Shown: positions 34,861 to 43,697, numbered from the stretch's first letter. The stretch: 64,000 nucleotides of DNA from Nocardia miyunensis NBRC 108239 (GCF_001613065.1 NZ_BDBQ01000013.1:124001-188000); one strand, 5' to 3'. Program-made: numbers and translations. The notes: generated by a model not told the origin, from the sequence alone.

Positions 34861-36663
34861 ATGACAACGCACGGCACGCTGGACGGTCTCAACACCGATC
34901 TCGTCGAGGTCCTGCACACGGTGCTGGTCGGCGCGGACGGCCCGTTGCACACACGAGCCCGCGAGGCGGTGCTCGCCGTGGGGGACGTGCCGACGTCCGG
35001 GCTGACCTACGCCGAACAGCATGCGCGCACACCGGATCTGCTGCGCGCCCTCATCCGCGAGATGGGCGGATCCGCACTCGAGATCGCCGGTGATCCCGTG
35101 CTGCGCGGGGTCCTGTTCGAGGAGGCCGCGATCGCCGCGCCCTCGGTGCTGACCCTGATGAGCGGGCACCTCAACCTGGCGCTGGGCGCCATCCTCGCCT
35201 CTCGAGCCGACTCGGAGTACGTGCGGCGCTGCGTCACCGACCTCGATACCGGCGCCGCGGTGGGTGTGCTGATGCTGACCGAGGTGGCCGGCACCAACGG
35301 TGGCCATTGCCGCACGATCGCCACCTGGGATCCGGCCGTCGGCGGGATCCGGCTCGCCACCCCGAACCTCCACGCGGCGAAGTTCATGCCGAACGTCGCA
35401 GGCCCGGCAGGAAAGTGGGCGGTGGTCACCGCGCGCCTGGTGGTCGGCGGCCGCGATGAAGGGGTACTGCCGTTTCTGCTGCGGGTGCGGGCAGCCGACG
35501 GACAGCTCGCTGCCGGAGTACGGGTGACGGCGCTGCCGGAGAAGAACGGGTCGGCGATGGACCACGGCCTGATCGAGTTCGATCCGGCCACGTGCGTGCT
35601 GCCGCGCGAGGCGCTGCTCGGCGGGGACTGGGCACGCATCACCAGCAGCGGCGAATTCGAATGCGCGGTGCCGTGGGGGAAGCGGTTCGCCCGCACGAGC
35701 GAGCCTCTGGGTGGTGGCCGGGTGGATCTGCCGTGCGGTGCCATCGCCACCGCTCGCGCCGCGCTGGCGGGCGTGGTCGGCTACGCCGGGCAGCGCTGCC
35801 CTGGGCGGACGGTCATGATCGACCGCGGACCGGTGCAGCGCGACATCGTGACCGCGCTGGCGCAGGTCTGGGCCACCAGCATCCTGGGCCGGCGAGTGCG
35901 CGAACTCCGCGCGACCGATACAGCACCGTGGTCGACGCTGGGGCCCATGGTCGCCAAGCCGCTGCTGTCCGGTACCGCCTACGACGTGCTGGTGAAGTGC
36001 CGCCGACGCGCCGGTGCGCAGGGCGTTCTCCGTTCGAATTACATCCCGGATTGGATCGCCAACGCGGACGGCATCTCCACCGCCGAGGGCGATGACCAGA
36101 TCATGCAGGTCGCGGCCGGGAAACACTACAACGAGCTGCTCGACCTGCACCTCCCGGACACCCCCGCCGGCCTGCCGTGGTACATCGATCTGCTGACCGA
36201 ACGCGAGCACGCGATCGCGGGCGGAATGCACCGCGGCAATTACGGTGCGGCAGGCCCGATCTGGGGCGAGGACAGCGCGGGCGCGGAGCTGACCGCCGCG
36301 ACCGGGGAACGCCTGGCCGCGACCGCGCTGCACATCGCCGCGACCACCGCACCCCATCCCGCGGCCGAACAGCTCCTGCGCTCGGCGGCAGCTGCCTATG
36401 CCCTCGGCTGCATCTACGAGCGCGGCGGCTGGTTCGCGGTCCACGGCCTGATGAACAACGAGCAAGCCAACAGGATCCACACCGAACTGCTCGAACACCG
36501 CGGCGCCATCGCGAACGCGATGGCTGAACTCGTGGCCGCCTTCGACGTCCCCGCCCTACCCACCGCACCGCTGTTCGCTTCGGACTACCTCGACTCCTAT
36601 CGGACGCTGACCAGCTCGACCACCGACACGCTCCCCGCCGTGCCGGTCCGCAAGGCCAGCTGA
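34861..36663 (+). CDS. acyl-CoA oxidase/dehydrogenase-like flavoprotein, 600 aa
   Basis: The frame is open from 34549, but ATG 34861 with GAAGGGA just upstream gives the natural start. The layout fits the acyl-CoA oxidase family: helical N domain, FAD/beta-domain signatures LMLTEVAGTNGGHCRTIATWD and MDHGLIEFD..CVLPREALLGG, then the helical C domain (CGAIATARAALAGVVGYAGQ, HGLMNNEQANRIHTELLEH). It would oxidise an acyl thioester using FAD. With nearby methyltransferase and P450-like genes, a role in a tailoring pathway is inferred; the substrate is unknown. Confidence 0.82.
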   Translation: MTTHGTLDGLNTDLVEVLHTVLVGADGPLHTRAREAVLAVGDVPTSGLTYAEQHARTPDLLRALIREMGGSALEIAGDPVLRGVLFEEAAIAAPSVLTLMSGHLNLALGAILASRADSEYVRRCVTDLDTGAAVGVLMLTEVAGTNGGHCRTIATWDPAVGGIRLATPNLHAAKFMPNVAGPAGKWAVVTARLVVGGRDEGVLPFLLRVRAADGQLAAGVRVTALPEKNGSAMDHGLIEFDPATCVLPREALLGGDWARITSSGEFECAVPWGKRFARTSEPLGGGRVDLPCGAIATARAALAGVVGYAGQRCPGRTVMIDRGPVQRDIVTALAQVWATSILGRRVRELRATDTAPWSTLGPMVAKPLLSGTAYDVLVKCRRRAGAQGVLRSNYIPDWIANADGISTAEGDDQIMQVAAGKHYNELLDLHLPDTPAGLPWYIDLLTEREHAIAGGMHRGNYGAAGPIWGEDSAGAELTAATGERLAATALHIAATTAPHPAAEQLLRSAAAAYALGCIYERGGWFAVHGLMNNEQANRIHTELLEHRGAIANAMAELVAAFDVPALPTAPLFASDYLDSYRTLTSSTTDTLPAVPVRKAS

Positions 36664-36719
36664 CCTCCCATCCCGCGATGTGGCTCCCAGTGCCGCACGC
36701 CCGGAGCCACACCCAGGAC

Positions 36720-37001
36720 ATGACTCAAACACCTTCCACACCAACAGATTCCCGTGCGCGCGGGATCAGCGCGCCCGTCGGGCCCGATGAGGCCGACCCC
36801 GCCGCCATCATCATCGGCCACTACACGGCCGCGATCGCCCCGGCTCCTATCGGCCGTACCCGACTCATCCGAAGCGCAGCTCATCCTGGCGGGCGTGGCT
36901 CTCAAACAGCCCGCCGAGTGGGCCGAAACCACCTACCGCACAAACGATCTGAACCAGCCAGCGAAACCGCCGTACTCCGATCTCACCCCAGGAGAACACC
37001 A
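36720..37001 (+). other. possible broken small gene
   Basis: ATG 36720 opens MTQTPSTPTDSRARGISAPV...ADPAAIIIGHYTAAIAPAP in one frame. From about 36870 protein-like text moves to another frame (EAQLILAGVALKQPAEWAET). It may be one short protein with a 1-nt shift; too short to be sure. Confidence 0.25.
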
Positions 37002-37583
37002 ATGCCCCCGACCCCGGAAATCGGTGTCGACTACAACGCCGACCTCCCCGAGCCGCGCCGCTTCGCGCAGTTCCTGCCGACAGTGTGTGAGTTGCGCGAG
37101 GCGATGGACGGCAGGGTGCCCGCCGACCATCCTGCCCGTCTATTCCTGCTGGCTGCGCGTCTGCTGACCACCGTGCCTGACTGGATCAACTGTGACCGGT
37201 TCGTGGTCGCAGGCGACGACGGAAACGAAATCGCTTACGGATCCGAGGTCCTGGCCGACATCGGTATCGCCGACATCACCGATCCGGTCCGTACCGCGAT
37301 CATCGATCGCATCAACCACGCCGCCAAGGGCTGCTGGTTCGACAACCGTGTCGGGCACATGATCGACGCCATTGCTCGAGCCTGTTGGGAACTGCGGCGC
37401 GCAACCGCCGCCCACCTCCCGGGATCCCCGGGCCACACAGTGTGGATCGCTAGGGCCCGCCATCGTGTGGTTGCTGCACAACGCGATTACCGCATGCTGG
37501 TGCGCGGGCGTACCTGGGTCATCGGACCGGATCCGGAGCCGGACGGCCACGGGGACTTCTTCTCATCGCCGGTGAGCCGATGA
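37002..37583 (+). CDS. hypothetical protein, 193 aa
   Basis: ATG 37002 after AGGAG. No family recognised; alpha/beta with FLLAARLLTTVPDWINCDRF, an acidic DDGNEIAYGSEVLADIGIAD and a helical end. Heads an operon, since its stop overlaps the following winged-helix gene by ATGA. Confidence 0.65.
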   Translation: MPPTPEIGVDYNADLPEPRRFAQFLPTVCELREAMDGRVPADHPARLFLLAARLLTTVPDWINCDRFVVAGDDGNEIAYGSEVLADIGIADITDPVRTAIIDRINHAAKGCWFDNRVGHMIDAIARACWELRRATAAHLPGSPGHTVWIARARHRVVAAQRDYRMLVRGRTWVIGPDPEPDGHGDFFSSPVSR

Positions 37584-37933
37584 GAAGAAGTGCCGCTCGC
37601 CAGCGTCGTGACCAGGCACTGGTTGCCGCGGTGCTGCTGGCTGTGCCGGGACGTGCATGCGGGCTGGCGGAGCTGACGTCGGTGACCAAGGTGCGGCCGC
37701 GGCGGCTTCACGCGCTCCTGGATGACTGGATCGACCGTCAATGGCTGGCGCGCCAGTGGCACGATCCGCACACCGGCGAGGTGCTGCACCGCACCTTCCA
37801 CGTCACCGATCTGGGCTCCACGTGGCTGGCCGACGCCTTCGGGACCGCGATGAGCACAGCCACCCCGTGCCGCCCGGATCGCCGCGAACGGCGAACCTCT
37901 CGCACATCACCGGATCTTGAGGAGGATCAGTGA
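37580..37933 (+). CDS. winged-helix DNA-binding protein, 117 aa
   Basis: ALVAAVLLAVPGRACGLAEL...RRLHALLDDWIDRQWLAR...TFHVTDLG is the three-helix-plus-wing pattern of PadR/GntR-like regulators. The tail is Arg-rich. Coupled by overlaps to 37002-37583 and to the membrane protein 37930-38550. A related sequence is at 40602-40841. Confidence 0.65.
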   Translation: MRRSAARQRRDQALVAAVLLAVPGRACGLAELTSVTKVRPRRLHALLDDWIDRQWLARQWHDPHTGEVLHRTFHVTDLGSTWLADAFGTAMSTATPCRPDRRERRTSRTSPDLEEDQ

Positions 37934-38550
37934 CCGCGAACAGTCCTGACCCCCGCCGCCGGATGGTGGCGTGGTTCGCGCGCAGAACGATCCGCTCGAC
38001 CACCCGGCTCGATCTGATCGACCTGTTCAACGGCGAGGGCCGCACGACCCTGGCGCTGACGTGGCTGGCGCATCACCTGCGTCCATTGTGGGCGATCACC
38101 ACCGCCTGCTATGCCGCCAGCTGGTACGGGCTGCCCGACGCGATCGTGGCCGTCGCCTTCGTCGTGATGGTGGTGTGCGCCACGGCCGACTTGCTGCACG
38201 AGCTGCTGACCCGATGGTGCCTCGACTGCCTTCGCGCGATCCCCGATGATGGCTCGCTGCGAGCTGCCAAACAGCCGAAAAGGCTACGGGCAGCACACAT
38301 CACCGCCGGAATCGCGGGGCAGAGCGTGGTGGTCCTGCTGGGTCTGACCGGGCTGATCGCGATGGACACACACCAGATCGACGCACGTGCCGGGGTGGCC
38401 ATGCTGGTGCCCGAAATCCTGGTCGTCACCTACGCGCGCCTGTTCCACCAGCCACTACGCGCGTGGTGCGTGTCCTGTCACCGCGATCACGGCGGCGGCA
38501 GTACCCCAGCCCCCGCACCGGACCCGACCCTGGTCGGCTCACGTACCTGA
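37930..38550 (+). CDS. membrane protein with conserved CxxC pairs, 206 aa
   Basis: GTGA overlap with the winged-helix gene. Hydrophobic segments at about 50-90 (LWAITTACYAASWYGLPDAI, VAVAFVVMVVCATADLLHEL) and 120-165 (AGIAGQSVVVLLGLTGLIAM, VPEILVVTYARLF). CLDCL after the first pair and CVSCHRDH near the end could form a metal or disulfide site on one membrane face. Family unknown. Confidence 0.65.
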   Translation: MTANSPDPRRRMVAWFARRTIRSTTRLDLIDLFNGEGRTTLALTWLAHHLRPLWAITTACYAASWYGLPDAIVAVAFVVMVVCATADLLHELLTRWCLDCLRAIPDDGSLRAAKQPKRLRAAHITAGIAGQSVVVLLGLTGLIAMDTHQIDARAGVAMLVPEILVVTYARLFHQPLRAWCVSCHRDHGGGSTPAPAPDPTLVGSRT

Positions 38551-38683
38551 CGCCAGAACAGTGACCGTCCCGCTCCGCGCGGCGAACTGCCGAGCACCGA
38601 TCCAGCCCCAACGATGAACACGACATTCGCCAGTGACATCGGACCGAATCCATTGCAGCTCAACAGGAAAGGACACAACACAG

Positions 38684-38845
38684 GTGGCCATCAACAAACG
38701 GAGACTTCTGTCGAATACCGCGATCTTCGCGGTCGGATTTGTGGTGATGCAGCGGGCGGTGAAGTGGGCCGGCGACGACACGGCACCCCCGGAGCGAGCA
38801 GGACGCATGGGCATCGGCATATCACCCATCACCGGCCAGGAGTAG
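38684..38845 (+). CDS. small membrane protein, 53 aa
   Basis: GTG 38684 after AGGAAAGGA. VAINKRRLLSNTAIFAVGFV continues into a single hydrophobic helix and a short charged tail. It ends 3 bp before the next ATG. Function unknown. Confidence 0.5.
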   Translation: MAINKRRLLSNTAIFAVGFVVMQRAVKWAGDDTAPPERAGRMGIGISPITGQE

Positions 38846-38848
38846 CCG

Positions 38849-39298
38849 ATGCGTGAGCAGACCGCATCGAGCATCACCGAGAATCCGGCGACGCTCGAAT
38901 CCCGGGACGGCCAGAACCGAGACCTCGAGTCCAGGCCGACCCGAAGCCGGTGGGGCCGATGGCCGTTCATCGGAGCCTGGACTGCGATGGGCGCGGTGTC
39001 CGCATTCGTGTCGGTGAACCTCGCGGTATTGATCGCGGACAAGTTCGCCGAGTTCGCCCAGTGCCGCGCGAACTCACCGTGCTCACCCAGCACCATGATG
39101 TCCGCGACCACGTCCGCGATGGTCAGCCTGGCCTGCGCCTACATCGTTTCAGGCGTGGCATCCCTGCTGATCGGGCTGGCCGAAACGCAGCGGCCAATAC
39201 GGGCAGCAGCACTGACCGGCGTGGCGGTGTACCTGGTCGGGATGCTCATCACCCTCGGGATGCTCGTGCCCGCGATCAGCGCAGCCCACCCCCACTGA
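38849..39298 (+). CDS. membrane protein, 149 aa
   Basis: A polar N-terminal about 35 residues is followed by three hydrophobic segments (FIGAWTAMGAVSAFVSVNLA, AMVSLACAYIVSGVASLLIG, ALTGVAVYLVGMLITLGMLV). Two cysteines lie in the first loop. Probably in one operon with the small membrane protein upstream. Family not recognised. Confidence 0.65.
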   Translation: MREQTASSITENPATLESRDGQNRDLESRPTRSRWGRWPFIGAWTAMGAVSAFVSVNLAVLIADKFAEFAQCRANSPCSPSTMMSATTSAMVSLACAYIVSGVASLLIGLAETQRPIRAAALTGVAVYLVGMLITLGMLVPAISAAHPH

Positions 39299-39395
39299 CC
39301 AAGCACAACGAGGCCGCAGTGACGTCGTCCCAGGCACTGGAAGCAGGCCCTCATCGCGCGAATCACCCTCTTGCACTGACACATTGGAGATATTC

Positions 39396-39995
39396 ATGGC
39401 GCGATCGGTTTCCGTCGAACTCATCGACGACCTTGACAAGACACCGGCGGCCGAGACGGTCGCGTTCGATATCAGCGGAGTCAGCTACGAAATCGACCTG
39501 TCGGCCACCAATGCCGACAGGTTGCGCGCTGTCTTTCAGGAGTGGATTCCCCACGCGCGCCGAAGCAGCCCCCACCGAGGAAGACCCCGCGCCGACGCCC
39601 CCGGTCGTTCCCGCGCGGCGCGAAATTCGGATAAAGACCCAAGACGACACCAGGACGATGAAGAGGTAAGCGACATCATTACGAGCGAGTCGGAAAAAGA
39701 ACTCATTTACCTGTGTACCGACACTGAAATATTGGACAGCAATACGGCAGCCTGGAAACGTAGAGCCTTTCTCTACACCACGCTCTCGATGCTCGCCCTG
39801 ATGCTCTGCATCGTTGTCGCCGTTCCGATTCCGGCGGATCCCGGAGTGAGATTCTATTCCCCTCTTCTTGTATCACCGATATTTATCGCAGCAACGGTGT
39901 ACAGCCTGCGCAGATGGCGAGCAGCAAAAAACAACCTGACGAAATACTCCGCAATGACGCACCGCCCGAACGAGGAAAAGGACAGAACACCGTGA
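39396..39995 (+). CDS. Lsr2 N-terminal domain fused to a two-helix membrane anchor, 199 aa
   Basis: ATG 39396 after GGAGAT. Residues 1-55 (MARSVSVELIDDLDKTPAAE, VSYEIDLSATNADRLRAVF) are the oligomerisation domain of the mycobacterial nucleoid protein Lsr2. Residues about 55-90 are an Arg-rich linker. The AT-hook-like DNA-binding half of Lsr2 is missing. Residues about 125-185 carry two membrane helices (AFLYTTLSMLALMLCIVVAV; FYSPLLVSPIFIAATVYSLR). The frame is continuous. A frameshift that joins two genes is the alternative, because another frame at 39555-39669 is also protein-like. If real, it could tether or poison Lsr2 oligomers. Confidence 0.6.
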   Translation: MARSVSVELIDDLDKTPAAETVAFDISGVSYEIDLSATNADRLRAVFQEWIPHARRSSPHRGRPRADAPGRSRAARNSDKDPRRHQDDEEVSDIITSESEKELIYLCTDTEILDSNTAAWKRRAFLYTTLSMLALMLCIVVAVPIPADPGVRFYSPLLVSPIFIAATVYSLRRWRAAKNNLTKYSAMTHRPNEEKDRTP

Positions 39996-40348
39996 TCAGC
40001 AGACCGACCGCGGACACAAGGCTGTGGCTGAATCACCATGACGTCGCCAGTTCCGCCGGGACGCATTCGCGCGACCAGGCGGCACAGTGGGCGCTGCCGC
40101 CGTGGGCCGTCCACGCCACGGGCGAGACCGCCACCGCGCTGGTACACAACCTAGTGCGCTGGAACGACGCCCGTCCTGATGACCGCCGCGCCATGGTCGG
40201 GCAGCTGGGACTGCGCTGGCCATCATGGCGGACGTTGATCGTGGAGGTCTGGGACAACGGCAACCCACGCTGTTCCCCGGCATGGCCGGAATACGGCGCA
40301 TGGGCCACGTACCGGTACTTCTCGATGGCTCGTCTGCGAGTGCGCTAG
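39992..40348 (+). CDS. short HATPase/RsbW-like protein, 118 aa
   Basis: GTGA overlap with the Lsr2-like gene. ETATALVHNLVRW...LIVEVWDNGNPR resembles the N-box and G1 region of actinobacterial anti-sigma-type ATPases, but the protein is short and lacks the later G2 box, so activity is doubtful. The Trp-rich end has no match I know. Confidence 0.5.
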   Translation: MISRPTADTRLWLNHHDVASSAGTHSRDQAAQWALPPWAVHATGETATALVHNLVRWNDARPDDRRAMVGQLGLRWPSWRTLIVEVWDNGNPRCSPAWPEYGAWATYRYFSMARLRVR

Positions 40349-40515
40349 CCCGACTGAACCGCGCTGCCACTACTGACCACAACATCCCACGACCCACGCC
40401 TTCTACCGCCCCTGAACGCGGCGAAGCAGCGCCGCAGCGGCACACGAAGCCGCCGGGGGAAACACGCGGCTGCCCACTCCACTTTGAATAACCCACACGG
40501 ACAAGGGATTTCGAC

Positions 40516-40841
40516 ATGTCAGAAGGCTGGGACGGTTGGACGACCGCCAGCACCGCTCCTGGCACAGAGACATTCATCCACGGGCTCGGCGCCGTCGGCA
40601 GATGGCGCGGATCGCGGCGCTGGTCCTTGCGTTGTCCGGCCGCCGATTCTGCGCGCGAGAGCTACGGCACGCCAGCGGAATTCGCCGGCGAACGGTGGAT
40701 GAGATCCTGGACGGCTTCGCGGCCCAACAGTGGATCGTCGCGGAACGGTCCAGCGAAACCTCGAGATCGACCGACCGCTGGTATCGCGCGACCCCGGAAG
40801 ACCAGACCCGCACCCGCGTGTGCCGAGTATCGCCGCAGTAG
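40516..40841 (+). CDS. winged-helix protein with apparent frameshift near 40600
   Basis: ATG 40516 has a good AAGGGA site and starts MSEGWDGWTTASTAPGTETF, but coding character then moves one frame over. From about 40602 MARIAALVLALSGRRFCARE ... RTVDEILDGFAAQQWIVAER is a clear winged-helix like that at 37580-37933, ending at 40841. Either one gene with a 1-nt shift (about 108 aa) or a short ORF followed by a 79-aa gene at ATG 40602. Confidence 0.5.
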
Positions 40842-40957
40842 TCACCGCGGCCGTCTTCCCCCGTCCAGCGAATTCATCATCGCGCCGCCGGACATCGGCG
40901 ACAACCGACTACTCCTCACCGATGTGCGTCGGTGAGATGCGTTGAAAGGCACAATCA

Positions 40958-42565
40958 TTGGGAACACAGATTATTCACCCGGTGCGAGCGGTCGTCTTCG
41001 ATTGGCGTGGCACGCTCGTGTCGGAGCTGACCCAGGACCGGTGGGCGCGCGAAGCGCTACGCAGGTCCGGGCGCGATCACAGCGACACCGCCACAAAAGA
41101 TCTGCTGCGAACAATTCTTACAGCGGCAGGCGAACCCAACCGTCTGAAAGACCCGTTCGGAAATACGAGTTTCGAGCGGCATCGCGACACCTACTATTCG
41201 GTGTTTGCCGATGCCGGATTGCCTGAGGACCTCGCGCACGAGCTGTTCGCGGTGGATTCCGATCCGTCATACAACATTTTCGCAGTCGACGCCGCCGAGA
41301 CCATCGCTGCCGTGAAGAAGAAGGGTTGCCGGGTCGCGGTGGCAAGCAATATTCATTTCGACATCCGGCCCATGTTCGAAGCCGTCGGACTGCTCGATGC
41401 GATCGATACTTTCGTATTGTCCAACGAGGAAGGAGTGCAGAAACCCGATCCCGCATTCTTCCAGCTGGCGCTGGATCGGCTCGGCACCCCTGCCGAACAC
41501 ACCCTGATGGTCGGCGACAACGCATCACGTGACGGTGCCGCGGTCGACGTCGGTATGCCGTACCTTCCGGTGCCCCAGCTCACCGACCCGCGGCACCGGC
41601 AACTCCACCTCGTCACCAATGCCGTGGCTCGTCGCTGCGATCCCGTCGCCACGTGCGCACGAGGCGTCTGCCTCATCCCGCACACCACCCGATCTGACAA
41701 GGAGTTCGTCGTGGCCGAGAGTCCGATCGACCTGCGCACCGATGTAGCGCATCCCGCCCGCGATGCTGGTCACGCTCGGCGGCGTGTGCCGGATCCCGTC
41801 ATCGGCCGTTTCCCACCGACGCGACAGAAAGTCATATCGCTCTGGACCGCTGCTGTAGCCACGGTGATCCTCTCGACGACAGGCTGTGGACTGTCCGACA
41901 ACCCCTACGAGAAAACCAATCCGGCCGACACTCAGAAGGCCGCTGCCCGCCTGGCCGAACTACCGACCCTGGAAGACACCGAAACCCAACTCCGCGCCGC
42001 GGTGGTCGAGTTGGGTTCGTACGTCAGCTCACTGGTACCGGGCCTGACTTGGCAATGGGTCGACGAGCGCTCTGTCGAATCCTGCGACCGCCCCTATGAC
42101 CAGACCCAGGGCAGCAAGGTCCGGTTGCAGAACTACGTCTCCAATTCCGGGATCCCCGACACCGTCTGGCCCCAAGTGCTCGACCGCGCCCGCCGACTGG
42201 CCGACCCCCTGGGTGTAACCGGGTCCGAAGTCTTCGCAAACAAGCCCGGGAACCACACGGTCCGCCTCGACAGCCAAGAAGGCACGACGATATTCCTCGG
42301 CACGCAAGGAGCGGTCATCAGTAGCAACACCGGCTGCCGACTTCCGCAGCACGATTTGTTCAGATTCGTTGCTGGGCAAGGCAACCCAGCAAGTTCCGGC
42401 AGTCCGGCGCGGTCGTGCTGGCTCCGGTGTATGCGTGCGCGGAGTCGGTCCTGCCGGCGGGGATATGTGCTCACCGACTGGGGGCGGGTGAACGTGTCCC
42501 GGCTGCTGGAAACCGAAACGGGACCGGACCTGACGGAGAGGACCCGCGCTCCGTGGACGACGTAA
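40958..42565 (+). CDS. HAD hydrolase in one frame with an LppA-like lipoprotein, 535 aa
   Basis: TTG 40958 follows GAAAGG by 8 nt. Residues 1-230 are a HAD phosphatase/dehalogenase fold: VVFDWRGTLV (nucleophile Asp), VAVASN, GVQKPDPAFF (Lys) and LMVGDNASRDGAAVDVGM (acidic motif). No stop separates this from residues about 250-535, which contain a signal-like helix and lipobox (SLWTAAVATVILSTTGCGLS) and an LppA-type lipoprotein. An internal GTG at 41711 with GGAG upstream probably starts the lipoprotein separately, so a HAD-only product may not exist or may be a read-through fusion. Confidence 0.7.
   Translation: MGTQIIHPVRAVVFDWRGTLVSELTQDRWAREALRRSGRDHSDTATKDLLRTILTAAGEPNRLKDPFGNTSFERHRDTYYSVFADAGLPEDLAHELFAVDSDPSYNIFAVDAAETIAAVKKKGCRVAVASNIHFDIRPMFEAVGLLDAIDTFVLSNEEGVQKPDPAFFQLALDRLGTPAEHTLMVGDNASRDGAAVDVGMPYLPVPQLTDPRHRQLHLVTNAVARRCDPVATCARGVCLIPHTTRSDKEFVVAESPIDLRTDVAHPARDAGHARRRVPDPVIGRFPPTRQKVISLWTAAVATVILSTTGCGLSDNPYEKTNPADTQKAAARLAELPTLEDTETQLRAAVVELGSYVSSLVPGLTWQWVDERSVESCDRPYDQTQGSKVRLQNYVSNSGIPDTVWPQVLDRARRLADPLGVTGSEVFANKPGNHTVRLDSQEGTTIFLGTQGAVISSNTGCRLPQHDLFRFVAGQGNPASSGSPARSCWLRCMRARSRSCRRGYVLTDWGRVNVSRLLETETGPDLTERTRAPWTT
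41711..42565 (+). CDS. LppA-like lipoprotein from an internal start, 284 aa
   Basis: GTG 41711 lies 7 nt after GGAG and would give a protein with about 35 polar residues, a hydrophobic segment and the lipobox LSTTGC, followed by NPYEKTNPADTQKAAARLAE and the beta-rich domain known from mycobacterial LppA-family lipoproteins. It would be exported and lipid-anchored. The final about 70 residues are Arg/Ser-rich and look shifted out of frame. Confidence 0.5.
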   Translation: MAESPIDLRTDVAHPARDAGHARRRVPDPVIGRFPPTRQKVISLWTAAVATVILSTTGCGLSDNPYEKTNPADTQKAAARLAELPTLEDTETQLRAAVVELGSYVSSLVPGLTWQWVDERSVESCDRPYDQTQGSKVRLQNYVSNSGIPDTVWPQVLDRARRLADPLGVTGSEVFANKPGNHTVRLDSQEGTTIFLGTQGAVISSNTGCRLPQHDLFRFVAGQGNPASSGSPARSCWLRCMRARSRSCRRGYVLTDWGRVNVSRLLETETGPDLTERTRAPWTT

Positions 42566-42774
42566 CCGCGCAGGGCGTTCGACGTACTGCTGTCGATGGG
42601 TTCGAGGTGAGGTGGCACGTAGTCGGCGGTACCGCCCACATTCGGTCTGTCGGGGAAGTAGACGGCCGGGTGCTGCGGTCGTACGAAGGTCGGGAGTATC
42701 CGACCTTGGCACAAGCTCGGGACCTATGGCCGCGATTGATGCCGGTGTGGGACGCCGTCTTGCAAGAGCTGTGA
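42553..42774 (+). CDS. hypothetical protein, 73 aa
   Basis: GTG 42553 after GGAGAGG, overlapping the end of the lipoprotein frame. GFEVRWHVVGGTAHIRSVGE...YPTLAQARDLWPRLMPVWD is a small beta-alpha domain. Not recognised. Confidence 0.5.
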   Translation: MDDVTAQGVRRTAVDGFEVRWHVVGGTAHIRSVGEVDGRVLRSYEGREYPTLAQARDLWPRLMPVWDAVLQEL

Positions 42775-42808
42775 GCAATCCGCGAGTTTTTGAACCGAAA
42801 GGTGTGGC

Positions 42809-42865
42809 GTGACGAGGACGGCGATAACGACGAGACGGAACCACGGCTGGAAGGCAGACCAATGA
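42809..42865 (+). CDS. possible 18-codon leader ORF
   Basis: GTG 42809 follows GAAAGG by a few bases. Its Thr/Arg-rich frame stops at 42863-42865, overlapping the next ATG (ATGA). It may couple translation of the following gene. Confidence 0.25.
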   Translation: MTRTAITTRRNHGWKADQ

Positions 42866-43155
42866 TCGATTTCTTCACTGCCGACTGGACCGCGGGTAGC
42901 GTGCCTGATTCGCTTTTCCGTGATGCGTATGTGGGCTGTGCGCACATCTGGCCTGCCCGCCCGCCGTTCGGTGAATGGGAGTGGTGGGTCGAGTGCGGCG
43001 ATGATCTCGAGCGGGTAGCAGGCGGCTATTCCGATTCGATCGAGGAAGCCAAACAGATTGCGGCAGGGGTGTTTTCGGCAGTGGTGGTGCTCCGCCCGGA
43101 CGATGGACCGCGAGTGCTTCCGCTGTTATTGCCCGGCAAGGACTCAAGCCACTGA
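42862..43155 (+). CDS. hypothetical protein, 97 aa
   Basis: ATG 42862 after GGAAGG. Trp-rich alpha/beta protein (IWPARPPFGEWEWWVECGDD, then SIEEAKQIAAGVFSAVVVLR). A small soluble domain; no family recognised. Confidence 0.6.
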   Translation: MIDFFTADWTAGSVPDSLFRDAYVGCAHIWPARPPFGEWEWWVECGDDLERVAGGYSDSIEEAKQIAAGVFSAVVVLRPDDGPRVLPLLLPGKDSSH

Positions 43156-43358
43156 TTCGTTCGGTGCACGTGCCCGAACTGGGCGCAACGCTCTGGCAGG
43201 TCAACACGCAGAGCCCCGGCCGGAATCGGCGGGTTCTGCGCCAGCTTCGCCACGCCTAGAGGCCGGTACGACCTCGGCGAGCAGATCAAACGCGCATCAC
43301 ATCACACCGCAGTAATCGCCAAACCCGCACGTACACAACAGAATTGAGCGTGAACTCT

Positions 43359-43517
43359 ATGAAACGCATCCCGCCGGGCCCACTGCTCGCCGTGATCGCG
43401 ATATTGGCTATCTACGACGTGGCGATGACGGTGGATTTCATCCGTGAATCCCTCGCCGACCACGGATCGCACTGTTCCCAGCTCGACCCGACAAAGGTCG
43501 GCGGAACGGACCACTAG
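43359..43517 (+). CDS. small single-pass membrane protein, 52 aa
   Basis: ATG 43359 (GTG 43350 is an in-frame alternative). A basic start is followed by one hydrophobic helix (PLLAVIAILAIYDVAMTVDF), then a polar tail with one Cys. It precedes a run of membrane-protein genes. Confidence 0.5.
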   Translation: MKRIPPGPLLAVIAILAIYDVAMTVDFIRESLADHGSHCSQLDPTKVGGTDH

Positions 43518-43653
43518 TGAATCTCACTCATCCGGCGGTCGCCGTCGTGGTCGACGGGCGCAGTACCTGGAGCCGATCCACGACGACGGTTCGGCGTTCG
43601 CGATGGTGCACATCCGCACCACTGACGGCCGCTCCGTCAGGGCGACACGATGA
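43517..43653 (+). other. short ORF with apparent frameshift
   Basis: GTG 43517 opens LTHPAVAVVVDGR. After about 43560 the protein-like text moves to the frame ending at 43653 (AQYLEPIHDDGSAFAMVHIR). Together they would make a peptide of about 46 residues. Confidence 0.25.
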
Positions 43654-43697
43654 GGCACGTAATTCCCGTAAGTCGCACGAAATTTGAAGGGGTACAC

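Noticed and set aside
34834..36498. 554-codon minus-strand frame
   Set aside because: Antisense to the acyl-CoA oxidase-like gene.
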